DNA of 12,648 nt. Source: Bryobacteraceae bacterium (lineage in GTDB: Bacteria; Acidobacteriota; Terriglobia; Bryobacterales; Bryobacteraceae). The notes beneath the pieces were generated by a model. The model worked only from the letters and a program-made list of their open reading frames with translations. It did not search any database and had not been told where the DNA came from. The DNA is taken from positions 1-12,648 of the forward strand of contig JANXXV010000696.1 in NCBI GenBank assembly GCA_025350445.1. Reading direction: 5' to 3'. The translations under genes and the position numbers were made by a program. Shown piece by piece: positions 1 to 7,067 of this stretch (position 1 is the first letter of the stretch; each line of letters starts with the position of its first letter).

Positions 1-205
1 TGAAACCACTTACGTCAGACTCTAAAACTGTGGGGTTGCTGGCCGCGAGGAACGAGAATGCCCATGTCTTGCCTGGCCCTGAGAACCCGAATGCGTCACT
101 CGGGGTTGATGACGAAAAAGTTCCGCTATCGCTGTAAGCGATTATGCCCGCATGGGCAGCTAGTGGGAGAAGAGCAAATACCAGCATCCGTTCGAGCTTT
201 TTCAT
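1..205 (-). CDS. Exported protein, N-terminal part (runs off left edge)
   Basis: Seen: a minus-strand reading frame starts with ATG at 203-205 and stays open to the edge (68 codons visible). It begins MKKLERMLVFALLPLAAHAG, a signal peptide with a lysine-rich n-region, a hydrophobic h-region and an A-H-A cleavage motif at about residues 16-18. The mature part is rich in Ser, Gly, Phe and Thr. A GGAGG at 211-215 lies 5 nt before the ATG and fixes the start. Inference: the mature start (IIAYSDSGTFSS...) resembles small secreted proteins of Acidobacteria that often end in a PEP-CTERM sorting signal, but the C-terminus is outside the window and this cannot be confirmed. No function is assigned. 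It lies downstream of the transposition genes on the same strand, but has its own strong ribosome binding site. Confidence 0.75.
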   Translation of the reverse strand, partial: MKKLERMLVFALLPLAAHAGIIAYSDSGTFSSSTPSDAFGFSGPGKTWAFSFLAASNPTVLESDVSGF

Positions 206-382
206 CGTTTCCTCCGCGGCTAACGAACTAGTCTACAACAAAATTACTCCCTCTAAGCAAGCGGAGGGAACAGCCGAAAGTTGCCTCGCTCTTGATTCCT
301 GGCCCAGCCAGCAGCTTAAGGATAGAAATCGGGACTCTCCGCGGGCATACGGGGCGCTGTTTGCCGTTCTTCGAGAGGAACG
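206..382. other. Intergenic region between exported protein and TniB-like gene
   Basis: This 177-bp stretch separates the stop of the ATPase gene from the exported-protein start. It holds the ribosome binding site of the exported protein (211-215), a possible hairpin terminator (248-269) and an isolated GGGCATAC at 343-350 that matches one at 2763-2770 beyond the other end of the transposition genes. If the two-gene unit is a transposon, one of its ends should lie here, but I could not define an inverted terminal repeat by eye. Confidence 0.4.
248..269 (-). terminator. Possible hairpin terminator after the TniB-like gene
   Basis: On the minus strand, TCCCTC and GAGGGA (264-269 and 248-253) form a 6-bp stem around a 10-nt loop and are followed by a T-rich stretch (gtaattttgttg). 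It lies downstream of the TniB-like gene and upstream of the exported-protein gene, where a terminator is expected. The stem is short and the T tract is interrupted, so this is tentative. Confidence 0.3.
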
Positions 383-1366
383 CTAAACGGTGCCGATCAC
401 CAAACTTTCCCGCGCGGCCTCAACGACGGCTTTGGTCACTTCTTGGAGCGCGTTGATTTCAAGAACCCGTTCGATCTGAGTGAGCAGGCGGTTCAACAGG
501 CGGAAGTTGCCGCCGGTGATCCGGATGATCGACGCCACTGTTTCTGCTTCCAGAGGATGCTTGGGAAGGCTGACTCCGGATGGTGCCCAACGCTGGTCGA
601 ATAGTTGGCGAACCTCCTTGGCGGCTAAAGGCCGAAACTCATGAACGAAGCCAATGCGGGAGTAGAACTGAGGGTAGCGCGCAAGGCGTTTTTCCATGCC
701 GGGCATTCCGATAAGCACCAGGCCGAAACTCCCGCGGTCGAAGATATCCCTAACCTGCTCCAGCCCTGCCATTCTCAGCCGGTCCGCTTCATCGATGACG
801 AGCAAGGCAGTCGGATCGGGCACCGTTCCTTCTACGCGCATCGCCCTGTCTCGTTGGTCAAGGTAAGCTTTCTCGGCTTTGTCCGCTTCGGCGCCTCGAT
901 AGCCGTCTGGATTCCTATGGCGATCACGTAGCTTCTCGGAGCGATTTAAGAGTCGTATCATCCGCACGTGTTCGTAGCGTCTTGCGCGGTCAATTGCGGC
1001 GTGATGCAGGAGTCGGCGGGTCTTGTCTATTTCACGATGCAGATGGCCCGGCGTGGCGACAACGGGGGCGGTGTAGAAGGCGACGCTGCTCTTGCTGACC
1101 TCCTTGAAGAGTGGTCTGCTTTGGGATTGATGGCTCCAATACATCTGGACCCTCTCCCAGTTTGCGTAGTGCCGGGCTGACAGGGTCTTGCCCACTCCCG
1201 GCGAGCCATAACATAGTCCGATATACCGATACTTCTTACAGGCATCGCAAAATTCCGTGAAGCGGCGATGCTCAAGCGTTTCCACTATGGCGGAAGTCCG
1301 CCCACTACTCGTTGCGATATCGTTTGAGGCCGGGCGTTGTCGTTGGTTTGTCTGTAGCAGGCTCAT
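383..1366 (-). CDS. AAA+ transposition ATPase, TniB/TnsC-like
   Basis: A 327-residue ATPase predicted to act as target-selection regulator and activator of the neighbouring DDE transposase, as TniB, TnsC and MuB do for theirs. Seen: Walker A GSPGVGKT at residues 54-61, Walker B ALLVIDEAD ending at 195, a sensor-1-like GLVLIGMPG at about 215-223, and GNFRLLNRLL at about 286-295 in the sensor-2 region. A charged, possibly coiled-coil insertion (about 105-180) separates Walker A and B. The start is ATG at 1366, preceded by GGAGA on the minus strand; an upstream alternative at 1612 would only translate the antisense-like overlap with the transposase in another frame. The gene begins 62 nt inside the transposase 3' end, suggesting translational coupling. 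IstB is an alternative comparison, but the central insertion and the sensor region fit TniB/TnsC better. No TniQ follows. Confidence 0.85.
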   Translation of the reverse strand: MSLLQTNQRQRPASNDIATSSGRTSAIVETLEHRRFTEFCDACKKYRYIGLCYGSPGVGKTLSARHYANWERVQMYWSHQSQSRPLFKEVSKSSVAFYTAPVVATPGHLHREIDKTRRLLHHAAIDRARRYEHVRMIRLLNRSEKLRDRHRNPDGYRGAEADKAEKAYLDQRDRAMRVEGTVPDPTALLVIDEADRLRMAGLEQVRDIFDRGSFGLVLIGMPGMEKRLARYPQFYSRIGFVHEFRPLAAKEVRQLFDQRWAPSGVSLPKHPLEAETVASIIRITGGNFRLLNRLLTQIERVLEINALQEVTKAVVEAARESLVIGTV

Positions 1367-2768
1367 CTTCTTTCTCCGTGATTTCTCCGCGCTTGAGATC
1401 GAGCAATGTATCCACGGCGGCCTTACGGTCACGCAGGACGCCACGGAGTTCCCGTCGTCTTCGGTTTCGAGCACGGAGAATTTCTCGGAGCGGAACGGTG
1501 TCGCCGGCGAGTTCGGCGCACACGGCCTGGCACAAGAATTTACCTTCATGGAAGACGCGCACCTCCGCCATGTCCCTCGGGTCAATCCGGAGGGTGACCG
1601 TTTCCCCAACATAGGCCGCCAGCGTTGTAGAGATGTAGCGAAGATTCTGAAAATGAATCCCGTCGGCCCGCACTTGACGTGCCTTTGCGACTTGAATCAG
1701 TAACAGGTCCAGTTGTTCCAGCGAGTCTGGCATCCGCGGCAGGAAACCGTTCGCCTGCCAGCGTTCGACGGGCGGCGTTTTTGTTTCCGCATTCTCCCGG
1801 CGCTGGTACACATCGAGAAGAAAAGTGCGGAACCGGTTGTCGAACTCCGCCAGCGTGAGCGTTGGCTTTCCACGCACTCCGCCGCCGGCCGGCGCGAAAC
1901 CATCCAGCTCGCACAGAAACATCTCGTTCACCGTCGAGAAAAAGCGTTCGATCCGGCCTCGGCCCCTTGGCTTACCGGGAATTGAGAAGACAAGCCGGAT
2001 CTTCAGATCTGCGCTTACCTGCTCCAAATGTTGGGATGTGAAATCGCTCCCGTTGTCGGTGTAGAGGACGTCCGGAATGCCGCATACGATCCAACGCGGG
2101 TCTTCCTTGCGCCAGATTGCCTGCCGCAAAGCCAAAGATGTGTTTAACGAGGACGGGTCTTCGAAGGAAAGAAAGTACCCCGCCACGGCTCGGCTGTAAT
2201 CATCGATCACGCTGGAAAGCCAAGGCTTGGCGGCCTCTCCGTCGGGGCGGACCAATAGAATGTCGAGCGGTGTGTGGTCGGCTTGCCAGATGGCGTTAGG
2301 TCCGGCGGCTTCCCGACGATGAACCAATTCGAATGTGTTGCTGTATGCCTTCGTGCCCTCGTGAGCGAGGGTAAGGAGGTCGGCGGGGAGTTTGTGAACG
2401 ATGTCGTAGACGACCGAATAGCTAGGGATTGCTTCCCCGCGCTGTTGAGCAATTGCCCGAACCTGCCGGTACAGCGCCGCAATCGGAAGCGGCGGTTTTT
2501 GTAGAGCGAGGCCTTCGATAGCTTCCTTGAGGCCTACGGACGCGGCTCGGCGCTCACCTCGATCGACACGGGCTTTTCTGGCCAGAGCCACCAGTCCGAA
2601 CCGCCGATACTGCGCGAGCCACCGATGCGCTGTCCGGTACGGAATTCCCGCAGCCACGGCTACGGACCGCAGCGATTGGTTTTGCTCAAGGTGTGGCTGG
2701 AGGATTCGAAAACGATCAAGTGCCAGCTTCCGGGCCCCTTCGGGAAGCAGTGCCAACTCGTTGGGCAT
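1305..2768 (-). CDS. DDE transposase, Mu/TniA/TnsB type
   Basis: A 487-residue transposase that would cut and join transposon ends. Numbered from a TTG start 6 codons upstream, it shows an N-terminal helix-turn-helix (SLRSVAVAAGIPYRTAHRWL, about 38-57), a second DNA-binding region (about 85-130), an RNase H-like rve catalytic core, and a C-terminal beta-barrel followed by a basic tail. The catalytic triad is visible: Asp in WQADHTPLD (170), Asp in YTDNGSDF (244) and Glu in GRGRIERFF (280), giving the D-35-E spacing of rve-family enzymes. The C-terminal beta-barrel part (about 370-430) and Arg-rich tail (about 438-455) match Mu-transposase C-terminal organisation. I chose ATG at 2768; the TTG at 2786 is possible. 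Neither has a strong Shine-Dalgarno. The gene looks intact and overlaps its ATPase partner by 62 nt. The exact family (Tn5053/Tn552-like or another) is not determinable without the ends. Confidence 0.88.
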   Translation of the reverse strand: MPNELALLPEGARKLALDRFRILQPHLEQNQSLRSVAVAAGIPYRTAHRWLAQYRRFGLVALARKARVDRGERRAASVGLKEAIEGLALQKPPLPIAALYRQVRAIAQQRGEAIPSYSVVYDIVHKLPADLLTLAHEGTKAYSNTFELVHRREAAGPNAIWQADHTPLDILLVRPDGEAAKPWLSSVIDDYSRAVAGYFLSFEDPSSLNTSLALRQAIWRKEDPRWIVCGIPDVLYTDNGSDFTSQHLEQVSADLKIRLVFSIPGKPRGRGRIERFFSTVNEMFLCELDGFAPAGGGVRGKPTLTLAEFDNRFRTFLLDVYQRRENAETKTPPVERWQANGFLPRMPDSLEQLDLLLIQVAKARQVRADGIHFQNLRYISTTLAAYVGETVTLRIDPRDMAEVRVFHEGKFLCQAVCAELAGDTVPLREILRARNRRRRELRGVLRDRKAAVDTLLDLKRGEITEKEDEPATDKPTTTPGLKRYRNE

Positions 2769-2784
2769 ACTCGAACAGTATGCC
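2764..2784. promoter_or_regulatory. Perfect palindrome between divergent transposase and antitoxin genes
   Basis: GGCATACT (2764-2771) and AGTATGCC (2777-2784) form a perfect 8-bp inverted repeat around CGAAC. A third half-site, TATGCC, follows at 2803-2808 and is the start of a partial direct repeat TATGCCARATAA (2779-2790 and 2803-2814). The palindrome contains the transposase ATG (minus) in one arm and an in-frame ATG of the antitoxin gene in the other. It is a good candidate operator for antitoxin autoregulation, or a transposase-binding site at a transposon end; the sequence alone does not decide. Confidence 0.5.
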
Positions 2785-2803
2785 AAATAACGCGGAAGAT
2801 TCT

Positions 2804-3010
2804 ATGCCAGATAATTCAGAAAGTGACACGCTGCACCGCGCTCTCGCCGCTGCGGAGATTGATGACGAGCCCGTCACCGAAGAAGACATGCGCGACATTG
2901 AAGCTTCGCGCGAATGGTTCAAGCACAACAAGGGTGTCCCCTTCGAACAGGTGGTCGCTGAGCTTGGCTTGACCATGCAAGAGGTAATCGACTACAAGGA
3001 CCCTTCTTGA
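2804..3010 (+). CDS. Antitoxin, RelB-like, partner of RelE-like toxin
   Basis: A 68-residue acidic protein (MPDNSESDTLHRALAAAEID...) that should neutralise the toxin encoded immediately downstream and repress the operon. Seen: a Glu/Asp-rich central helix (about 20-40) and a C-terminal segment VPFEQVVAELGLTMQEVID that reads like a short helix-turn-helix, seen in small antitoxins that contain a tiny DNA-binding or toxin-binding domain. The start at 2804 is preceded by GGAAG at 2794-2798 with 5 nt spacing; an in-frame ATG at 2780 would add eight residues. The stop overlaps the toxin TTG start (TTGA), a usual arrangement of coupled TA genes. It diverges from the transposase with only 35 bp between starts. 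The precise antitoxin family is not recognised; the role is inferred mainly from position and size. Confidence 0.7.
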   Translation: MPDNSESDTLHRALAAAEIDDEPVTEEDMRDIEASREWFKHNKGVPFEQVVAELGLTMQEVIDYKDPS

Positions 3011-3414
3011 AGGAACTTGTTTTCACGGACCAGGCCAAGATTGACCTTCGTCGCCTGGACCGCGCTACTCGCTTGCGTGTGGCCGCTTCTATCCAACGTC
3101 TGGTTTTCACCAACGCCGGCAATATCAAGAAGCTCCAGGGTATCGATCCTCCCGAGTACCGCCTTCGCATCGGAGACTGGCGCGTCCGCTTCTCGCTCCC
3201 CGGCGGCAACACCGTTCGCATCAACCGTATCCGGAATCGCAAAGAGGCCTATCGCCGATCCGCACAAGATGGCGCTCTCATGCGTCATCTTCACTTGGGA
3301 GCCGCTCTTGAGACCCAAAGGAATCCAGCCCCGTTCCGCGTTCCGTTCCTTCCCCACAGGATCACCGCACCCGGATCAGAAAAGGTTCCGAAGCCACATC
3401 CTCCGGATTTCTAA
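3007..3414 (+). CDS. RelE/ParE-family toxin with abnormal C-terminal extension
   Basis: Predicted RelE-superfamily toxin, either a ribosome-dependent mRNA nuclease (RelE) or a gyrase inhibitor (ParE). Seen: KELVFTDQAKIDLRRLDRATRLRVAASIQRL (helical N-terminus), then KKLQGIDPPEYRLRIGDWRVRFSL and VRINRIRNRKEAYR, the beta-sheet core signature of this fold (residues 1-83). Family members are usually about 85-95 residues and end soon after the R-x-R-K-E-x-Y-R motif. Here the frame continues about 52 more residues of low-complexity, Pro/Arg-rich sequence and runs 53 nt into the 3' end of the convergent membrane-protein gene, which suggests the native stop was lost. The start is TTG at 3007, overlapping the antitoxin TGA by 4 nt. 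Whether the tailed protein is active is unknown. Confidence 0.78.
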   Translation: MKELVFTDQAKIDLRRLDRATRLRVAASIQRLVFTNAGNIKKLQGIDPPEYRLRIGDWRVRFSLPGGNTVRINRIRNRKEAYRRSAQDGALMRHLHLGAALETQRNPAPFRVPFLPHRITAPGSEKVPKPHPPDF

Positions 3415-5191
3415 CTTGAACCGAAATGGTTCCGGGCCGCGCATAAGCCGCCGGCGGAATGGTGGTCGATATAAATGTCTGGCCCATCACAGTGGGCCGT
3501 TTCTGGCCGTTGATCAGAACTTCCACCCCCGATTCAAAATTGGAGCCCTCCACGCCGATGGCCGAAGTTCCATCGGGCTGCGCATTGAAATCCACGCCGG
3601 CGCGCGTCTCGGCCGGAAGCACTTTTGTGATCTTTGGGCGAATTACCGGCTTGCTCAACTTCTTCTTCGCAAATGCGCGGAACTCCTCTGTCGCATCGTG
3701 CCAACGGTAATTGTCGTCGTACCGGAAAAAGAAGGCGTTGGGATCTTTTACCCATGCCTCGCACTTTGCCCGTAACACTTTGTTCATGGCAGGCATGATC
3801 TCCTGGACTAGCTCCTTTCTCAGATAAACAACTTTAAAGAGCTCTCCGTAGTACCACTCACCCACGCCTTTTCCATCTTCCAAATAGACCAGCGGCCGTG
3901 CCCGCGGCTTTTCCTGCATGCGTTCGAACGGAACAGGCGGCTGCTTCAGTACGGTGGAGTTGATGCGGTAGCTTTCCGAGTGAATTCCAGAAATCAGACA
4001 CGCAGCCGCATCCATCCGCGTCAATTCCACCATCCCCGCGATCACCAGCGCCAGAACCGCAAAGCGCACCGTTCGCGCCTTGATCCGGGTCACTCCCCAA
4101 TCCAGCGCTACTCCAAACAACATGCAGTAACCGCACAACGCAAGGTTTCCATGCCAGAAGTATCCACCGCTGTAAACAGGCACCAGCAGGAAGATGGCGA
4201 TCCAGGCAACGGCCAGCAATATGAATTTCCGGTAGACCTGCCCGGTGCGCCACAGCCGTATACACGCATAGCAAACCACCAGCAGCGCGATTCCGCCCGT
4301 TAGATCGTTCCTCCAATTCTGATAGCCCGCCGCCTGGACCGCTGTATCCAGCGTGTAACCGTAGATCCGGGCAAACCAGAGCGGATACTTATTCGCGTTC
4401 CGCAGTATCAGCGGCCAGTTCACGCCCATCCGGTAATCGGTGGTGTAGCTGAATGCCTCCGCTGGAATGTGTCTTATATGGAGCCACCAATAAGTCACCG
4501 TCATCAGGAAAAACGGCGCCAACCGTTCCACTTCACGAAGAAGTCGGGCTTTCTTTCCCCCCGGTCCCGGCTCGTAAAAATACAAAACCGCTGCAACAAC
4601 CGCCAGGTAGACGGGAACCACCAATGAAATTTCTTTGCTGGTAAGCGCGGTCACGTAGGACGCCAGCGCCAGCGCCGTCCACCCCACCCCGCGCCACGTT
4701 CGCAGACGATAGCCGATAGTGAAAGAGATCACGCTCAGCAAGCTGAAGACAATGTGCAGAAAGTCAAAGGCGGACAACTCATACATCGCCGAGTAGATCA
4801 CAGGCACGCATGTGAAATAGAGTGCCGCGGCGAAGGCGGCAATCCGGCGGCCCGGCAACAGAAGCAGCACAAACCAATAGATGAGCCCGCACACTGTCAG
4901 CACGGTGAATAACTCATAGGCCCGCCATCCGCGCGGATTGTGCCAACTGATAAAGTGCTGCCCTATCCAGTAGGGCAGAAAGAATTGCGTCGGCCGGTAC
5001 CAATGCCCATCGAAGCTGAGATACCACTGCATGACCTGCCCGAACGAATGGTTATGCGCGAACCCATAGAATTGCGGGAACTCGGCGCCGAAACTCTCCG
5101 ACGCGAGGAAGGAACTGAATTCCAGCACCGTAAGAATTACGATGGCTAGAAGCAGCAGCCCGTTGAGCCATACGTTCCGTCTTTGTGTCAT
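3362..5191 (-). CDS. Polytopic GT-C-like membrane protein with C-terminal IPT/TIG domain
   Basis: A 609-residue inner-membrane protein, probably a lipid-linked-sugar-dependent glycosyltransferase of the GT-C fold (ArnT/TMTC/PMT-like). Seen: an N-terminal membrane helix (9-28), a first periplasmic loop with FDGHWYRPTQF (60-70), then about 9-10 further helices up to about 392, including a segment with TALTSKEISLVVPVY whose S-K-E followed by a Pro is common in this family. A soluble region (about 400-515) and a C-terminal beta-sandwich (about 517-609, PKITKVLPAETRAG...GVEGSNFESGVEVLINGQ) with the look of an IPT/TIG domain follow. The combination is unusual and suggests an extracytoplasmic carbohydrate- or protein-binding module. 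Its ATG overlaps the stop of the upstream glycosyltransferase (ATGA), so the two form an operon. The sugar and acceptor cannot be told from the sequence. Confidence 0.72.
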   Translation of the reverse strand: MTQRRNVWLNGLLLLAIVILTVLEFSSFLASESFGAEFPQFYGFAHNHSFGQVMQWYLSFDGHWYRPTQFFLPYWIGQHFISWHNPRGWRAYELFTVLTVCGLIYWFVLLLLPGRRIAAFAAALYFTCVPVIYSAMYELSAFDFLHIVFSLLSVISFTIGYRLRTWRGVGWTALALASYVTALTSKEISLVVPVYLAVVAAVLYFYEPGPGGKKARLLREVERLAPFFLMTVTYWWLHIRHIPAEAFSYTTDYRMGVNWPLILRNANKYPLWFARIYGYTLDTAVQAAGYQNWRNDLTGGIALLVVCYACIRLWRTGQVYRKFILLAVAWIAIFLLVPVYSGGYFWHGNLALCGYCMLFGVALDWGVTRIKARTVRFAVLALVIAGMVELTRMDAAACLISGIHSESYRINSTVLKQPPVPFERMQEKPRARPLVYLEDGKGVGEWYYGELFKVVYLRKELVQEIMPAMNKVLRAKCEAWVKDPNAFFFRYDDNYRWHDATEEFRAFAKKKLSKPVIRPKITKVLPAETRAGVDFNAQPDGTSAIGVEGSNFESGVEVLINGQKRPTVMGQTFISTTIPPAAYARPGTISVQVRNPEDVASEPFLIRVR

Positions 5192-6333
5192 GCAGGGATT
5201 CTGTAGAGCGCAATCGCCTGCGCCACGTTGGTTCTATGATTGAACTTCGCGGTGGCCGCCCGCAATCCCGCCTCACCCATACGGCGCCGCTGGTCCGGGT
5301 TTCTCAGCAATTCCAGAATCTTGCCGGCCATCGCGCCGGTGTCCCCGCGATCAATCAAAAAGCCCGTCCCGCCATCGGCAATCAATTCGGGAATGCCCCC
5401 CACGCGGGTGGCCACAACCGGCTTGCCGGCCGCCATCGCCTCGGCAATCACGTAACCGAATACTTCTTCCCAACGCGACATCTGGCAAACCACATCGGAG
5501 GCGCCGTAAAGGCCGTCCGCTAACGGATCCCGCACCACGCCGGTGAAGGTAACATGCGGCGCAATTCCTAAATCCACGGCCATCTGTTCAAACCTCTTTC
5601 GCTGCGCGCCTTCGCCGGCCAGCACAAAATGCGTCCGCGGCTCACCGGCCAATACTTCCACTGCGGCGGTGAGCAGATCCTGAATGCCCTTTTCCGGAAT
5701 CATCGAACTCACCTGGGTCACAACCAGGCGCCCGGCGGGAATTTGAAAGCGCTCGCGAAAATGGACGCCTTCGGCCATCCCTTGTTTTGCCCGGGCGATA
5801 TCCACGCTGTTGTAGATGGTGTGGAACCGCTGCTTCGGCAGCAGGTCGCGGGCGGTGAAATTGCGATAGCCGTATCCGCTCACCGAGATCACTCCGTCCA
5901 GCGGTCCGTTGATGATGCGCATCGCCGCCCGCTTCCACAGCGGCGCGCGCCGCGGCACAAAACCTTCCGGTTGCGAGCTTTGATCGGTGAAGTAGACTTG
6001 CTCCACCCGCAGAACTTTCGCCAGCCACGGGTAAGCACTCAGAAATCCAGTGAAGTAGAGGTGCAGAATCCGCGGCCGGTATTTTTTCAACACCCGATAC
6101 AACTGCCCCGTGGCCTTGCGGCTCAAACGCCACGCATCTTCAATCACTTCAATGGTGACGTTGGGCAGTTCCAGAAAGCGGCGCACCGGCTCCGGAGGCG
6201 GCGTTAAAAAACAGAGTACGCTGTGCCAGCCCAGCTTCCCCAGTTGCCGGGAAAGTTCGCGCGCAAATATTTCGAAGGCGCCGATGCGGTAAGGCGAAAT
6301 TCCGAAAACCGAAACTACGGTGTTGTTGTGCAA
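5188..6333 (-). CDS. Glycosyltransferase family 4 (GT-B fold)
   Basis: A 381-residue cytoplasmic or membrane-peripheral enzyme that would transfer a sugar from a nucleotide-sugar donor to a polysaccharide or lipid-linked acceptor. Seen: N-terminal acceptor domain beginning VVSVFGISPYRIGAFEIFARELSRQL, and a C-terminal donor domain with VTQVSSMIPEKGIQDLL (205-221, conserved E-K-G), FVLAGEGAQRKRFE, and EEVFGYVIAEAMAAGKPVVA, in which E290 and E298 form the E-x7-E motif of GT4 enzymes, then GGIPELI and GTGFLI. No membrane helix. The best start is TTG at 6333 (no upstream ATG in frame gives a better fit); the upstream GAGAA is a weak ribosome binding site. Downstream, its TGA overlaps the ATG of the membrane protein. 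Adjacent polysaccharide genes point to surface glycan synthesis; the sugar is unknown. Confidence 0.9.
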   Translation of the reverse strand: MHNNTVVSVFGISPYRIGAFEIFARELSRQLGKLGWHSVLCFLTPPPEPVRRFLELPNVTIEVIEDAWRLSRKATGQLYRVLKKYRPRILHLYFTGFLSAYPWLAKVLRVEQVYFTDQSSQPEGFVPRRAPLWKRAAMRIINGPLDGVISVSGYGYRNFTARDLLPKQRFHTIYNSVDIARAKQGMAEGVHFRERFQIPAGRLVVTQVSSMIPEKGIQDLLTAAVEVLAGEPRTHFVLAGEGAQRKRFEQMAVDLGIAPHVTFTGVVRDPLADGLYGASDVVCQMSRWEEVFGYVIAEAMAAGKPVVATRVGGIPELIADGGTGFLIDRGDTGAMAGKILELLRNPDQRRRMGEAGLRAATAKFNHRTNVAQAIALYRIPA

Positions 6334-6407
6334 TGCCCAATTCTCGCAGGAGTCTCACAGGTTAGCATCTTACTCGCCGGGAATCCGCTGTAGGCTACGA
6401 TGTAAAT
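6334..6407. promoter_or_regulatory. Divergent promoter region, glycosyltransferase operon versus DUF433/DUF5615 pair
   Basis: This 74-bp spacer must contain the promoters for both flanking operons. On the minus strand there is a TAAGAT that could be a -10 element, without a convincing -35. The DUF433 ATG at 6408 has no recognisable Shine-Dalgarno, so it may be translated from a leaderless or near-leaderless transcript. Confidence 0.3.
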
Positions 6408-6635
6408 ATGCAAGTGCTCCAACGGATCACTCTAAACCCGGAGGTCATGGGAGGAAAACCATGTATCCGGGGCATGCGCGTAACGGTGGGGATGATCGTC
6501 GAGGCGATGGCAGCGGGCCGCGGCATCGAGCAATTGCTGGAAGATTTTCCTTATCTTGAAGAGGCGGACATTCGCGAAGCTTTGGCGTTCGCCGCTCAAC
6601 TTGCCCAGGGACACGATGTTCGTCTTGCGGGTTGA
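6408..6635 (+). CDS. DUF433 antitoxin (VapB-like)
   Basis: A 75-residue protein predicted to be the antitoxin of the DUF5615 protein encoded directly downstream. Seen: the DUF433 signature is nearly complete: ITLNPEVMGGKPCIRGMRVTVGMIVEAMAAG (about 7-37), the winged-helix-like core with G-G-K-P-x-I-R-G-x-R, then EQLLEDFPYLEEADIREALAFAA (about 41-63). Known: DUF433 genes are commonly found next to DUF5615 PIN-like genes and are viewed as TA antitoxins. The stop TGA (6633-6635) shares one base with the ATG of the next gene, which supports coupled translation. There is no visible ribosome binding site before the ATG. It sits between two polysaccharide genes, so it probably arrived independently of them. 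Confidence 0.88.
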   Translation: MQVLQRITLNPEVMGGKPCIRGMRVTVGMIVEAMAAGRGIEQLLEDFPYLEEADIREALAFAAQLAQGHDVRLAG

Positions 6636-7003
6636 TGAAACTTCTGGTTGACATGAACCTCACCCCGCGGTGGGTTTCGTATCTGAACTCGGGAGGTCAC
6701 GACGCCATCCATTGGTCGGATGTAGGATCGCCTGTTGCGACTGACCGCGAAATCTGTGAATACGCCCGCCGGACTGGTTTTGTCATCCTAACAAACGATT
6801 TGGATTTTCCTCAGATCCTCGCCCACACCAAAGACGCTGCTCCAAGTATCGTGCTGCTGCGTGGAGAGCCGCTTGTACCGGAAAAGCGTGCTCTCGCTCT
6901 TCTTAAGGCAATCGGTGACTGTGAGAACGAGCTGTTAATGGGCGCTATCCTGACTCTTGATTGGACAGACCGGCCGCGGGCGCGGCTCTTGCCGTTGAGG
7001 TAA
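6635..7003 (+). CDS. DUF5615 PIN-like toxin
   Basis: A 122-residue protein of the DUF5615 family, a compact relative of the PIN nuclease fold and likely the toxin of the DUF433 pair. Seen: KLLVDMNLTPRWVSYLNSGGHDAIHWSDVG, carrying the conserved first acidic residue in LLVDMNL, then REICEYARRTGFVILTNDLDFPQIL, the hallmark T-N-D-x-D-F motif of these proteins, then PSIVLLRGE. The start is ATG at 6635, one base overlapping the antitoxin stop; a TTG three bases upstream is possible. The protein has the usual family length and no break, so it is probably functional. Nuclease activity and the RNA target are inference. Confidence 0.87.
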   Translation: MKLLVDMNLTPRWVSYLNSGGHDAIHWSDVGSPVATDREICEYARRTGFVILTNDLDFPQILAHTKDAAPSIVLLRGEPLVPEKRALALLKAIGDCENELLMGAILTLDWTDRPRARLLPLR

Positions 7004-7067
7004 TCGTGCGCTAAGAGCCGTGTCTTGTTCGTTGTTGACACGCGAGCGTACTGAGCCTCCAGGTACG

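Noticed and set aside
144..386. 80-codon plus-strand frame covering the left intergenic region
   Set aside because: It runs antisense to the exported-protein start with its signal peptide and ribosome binding site, starts without a Shine-Dalgarno and has low-complexity composition.
383..1612. Longer N-terminal form of the TniB-like ATPase from 1612
   Set aside because: The additional 82 residues lie in a different frame inside the transposase coding region and match no ATPase region; the ATG at 1366 has a ribosome binding site and begins just before the ATPase domain.
383..2768. CRISPR-associated transposon
   Set aside because: TnsB- and TnsC-like genes are present, but there is no TniQ, Cas12k, Cascade gene or repeat array in the window.
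343..2770. GGGCATAC at 343-350 and 2763-2770 as transposon end repeats
   Set aside because: Only 8 bp match, in the same orientation, and the surrounding sequence is unrelated; true ends should be inverted and longer.
3017..3775. 252-codon plus-strand frame across RelE and the GT-C gene 3' end
   Set aside because: It is out of frame with RelE and antisense to the membrane protein; no family, and its composition is that of shifted GC-rich codons.
6632..6634. TTG at 6632 as start of the DUF5615 toxin
   Set aside because: ATG at 6635 directly follows, matches the family start (M-K-x-L-x-D) and gives the usual stop-start overlap.
7035..7063. TTGACA at 7035-7040 as a flippase promoter
   Set aside because: The -35 match is exact, but no -10 hexamer occurs at 16-18 nt; the closest, TACGAT at 7064, is 23 nt away and overlaps the start.
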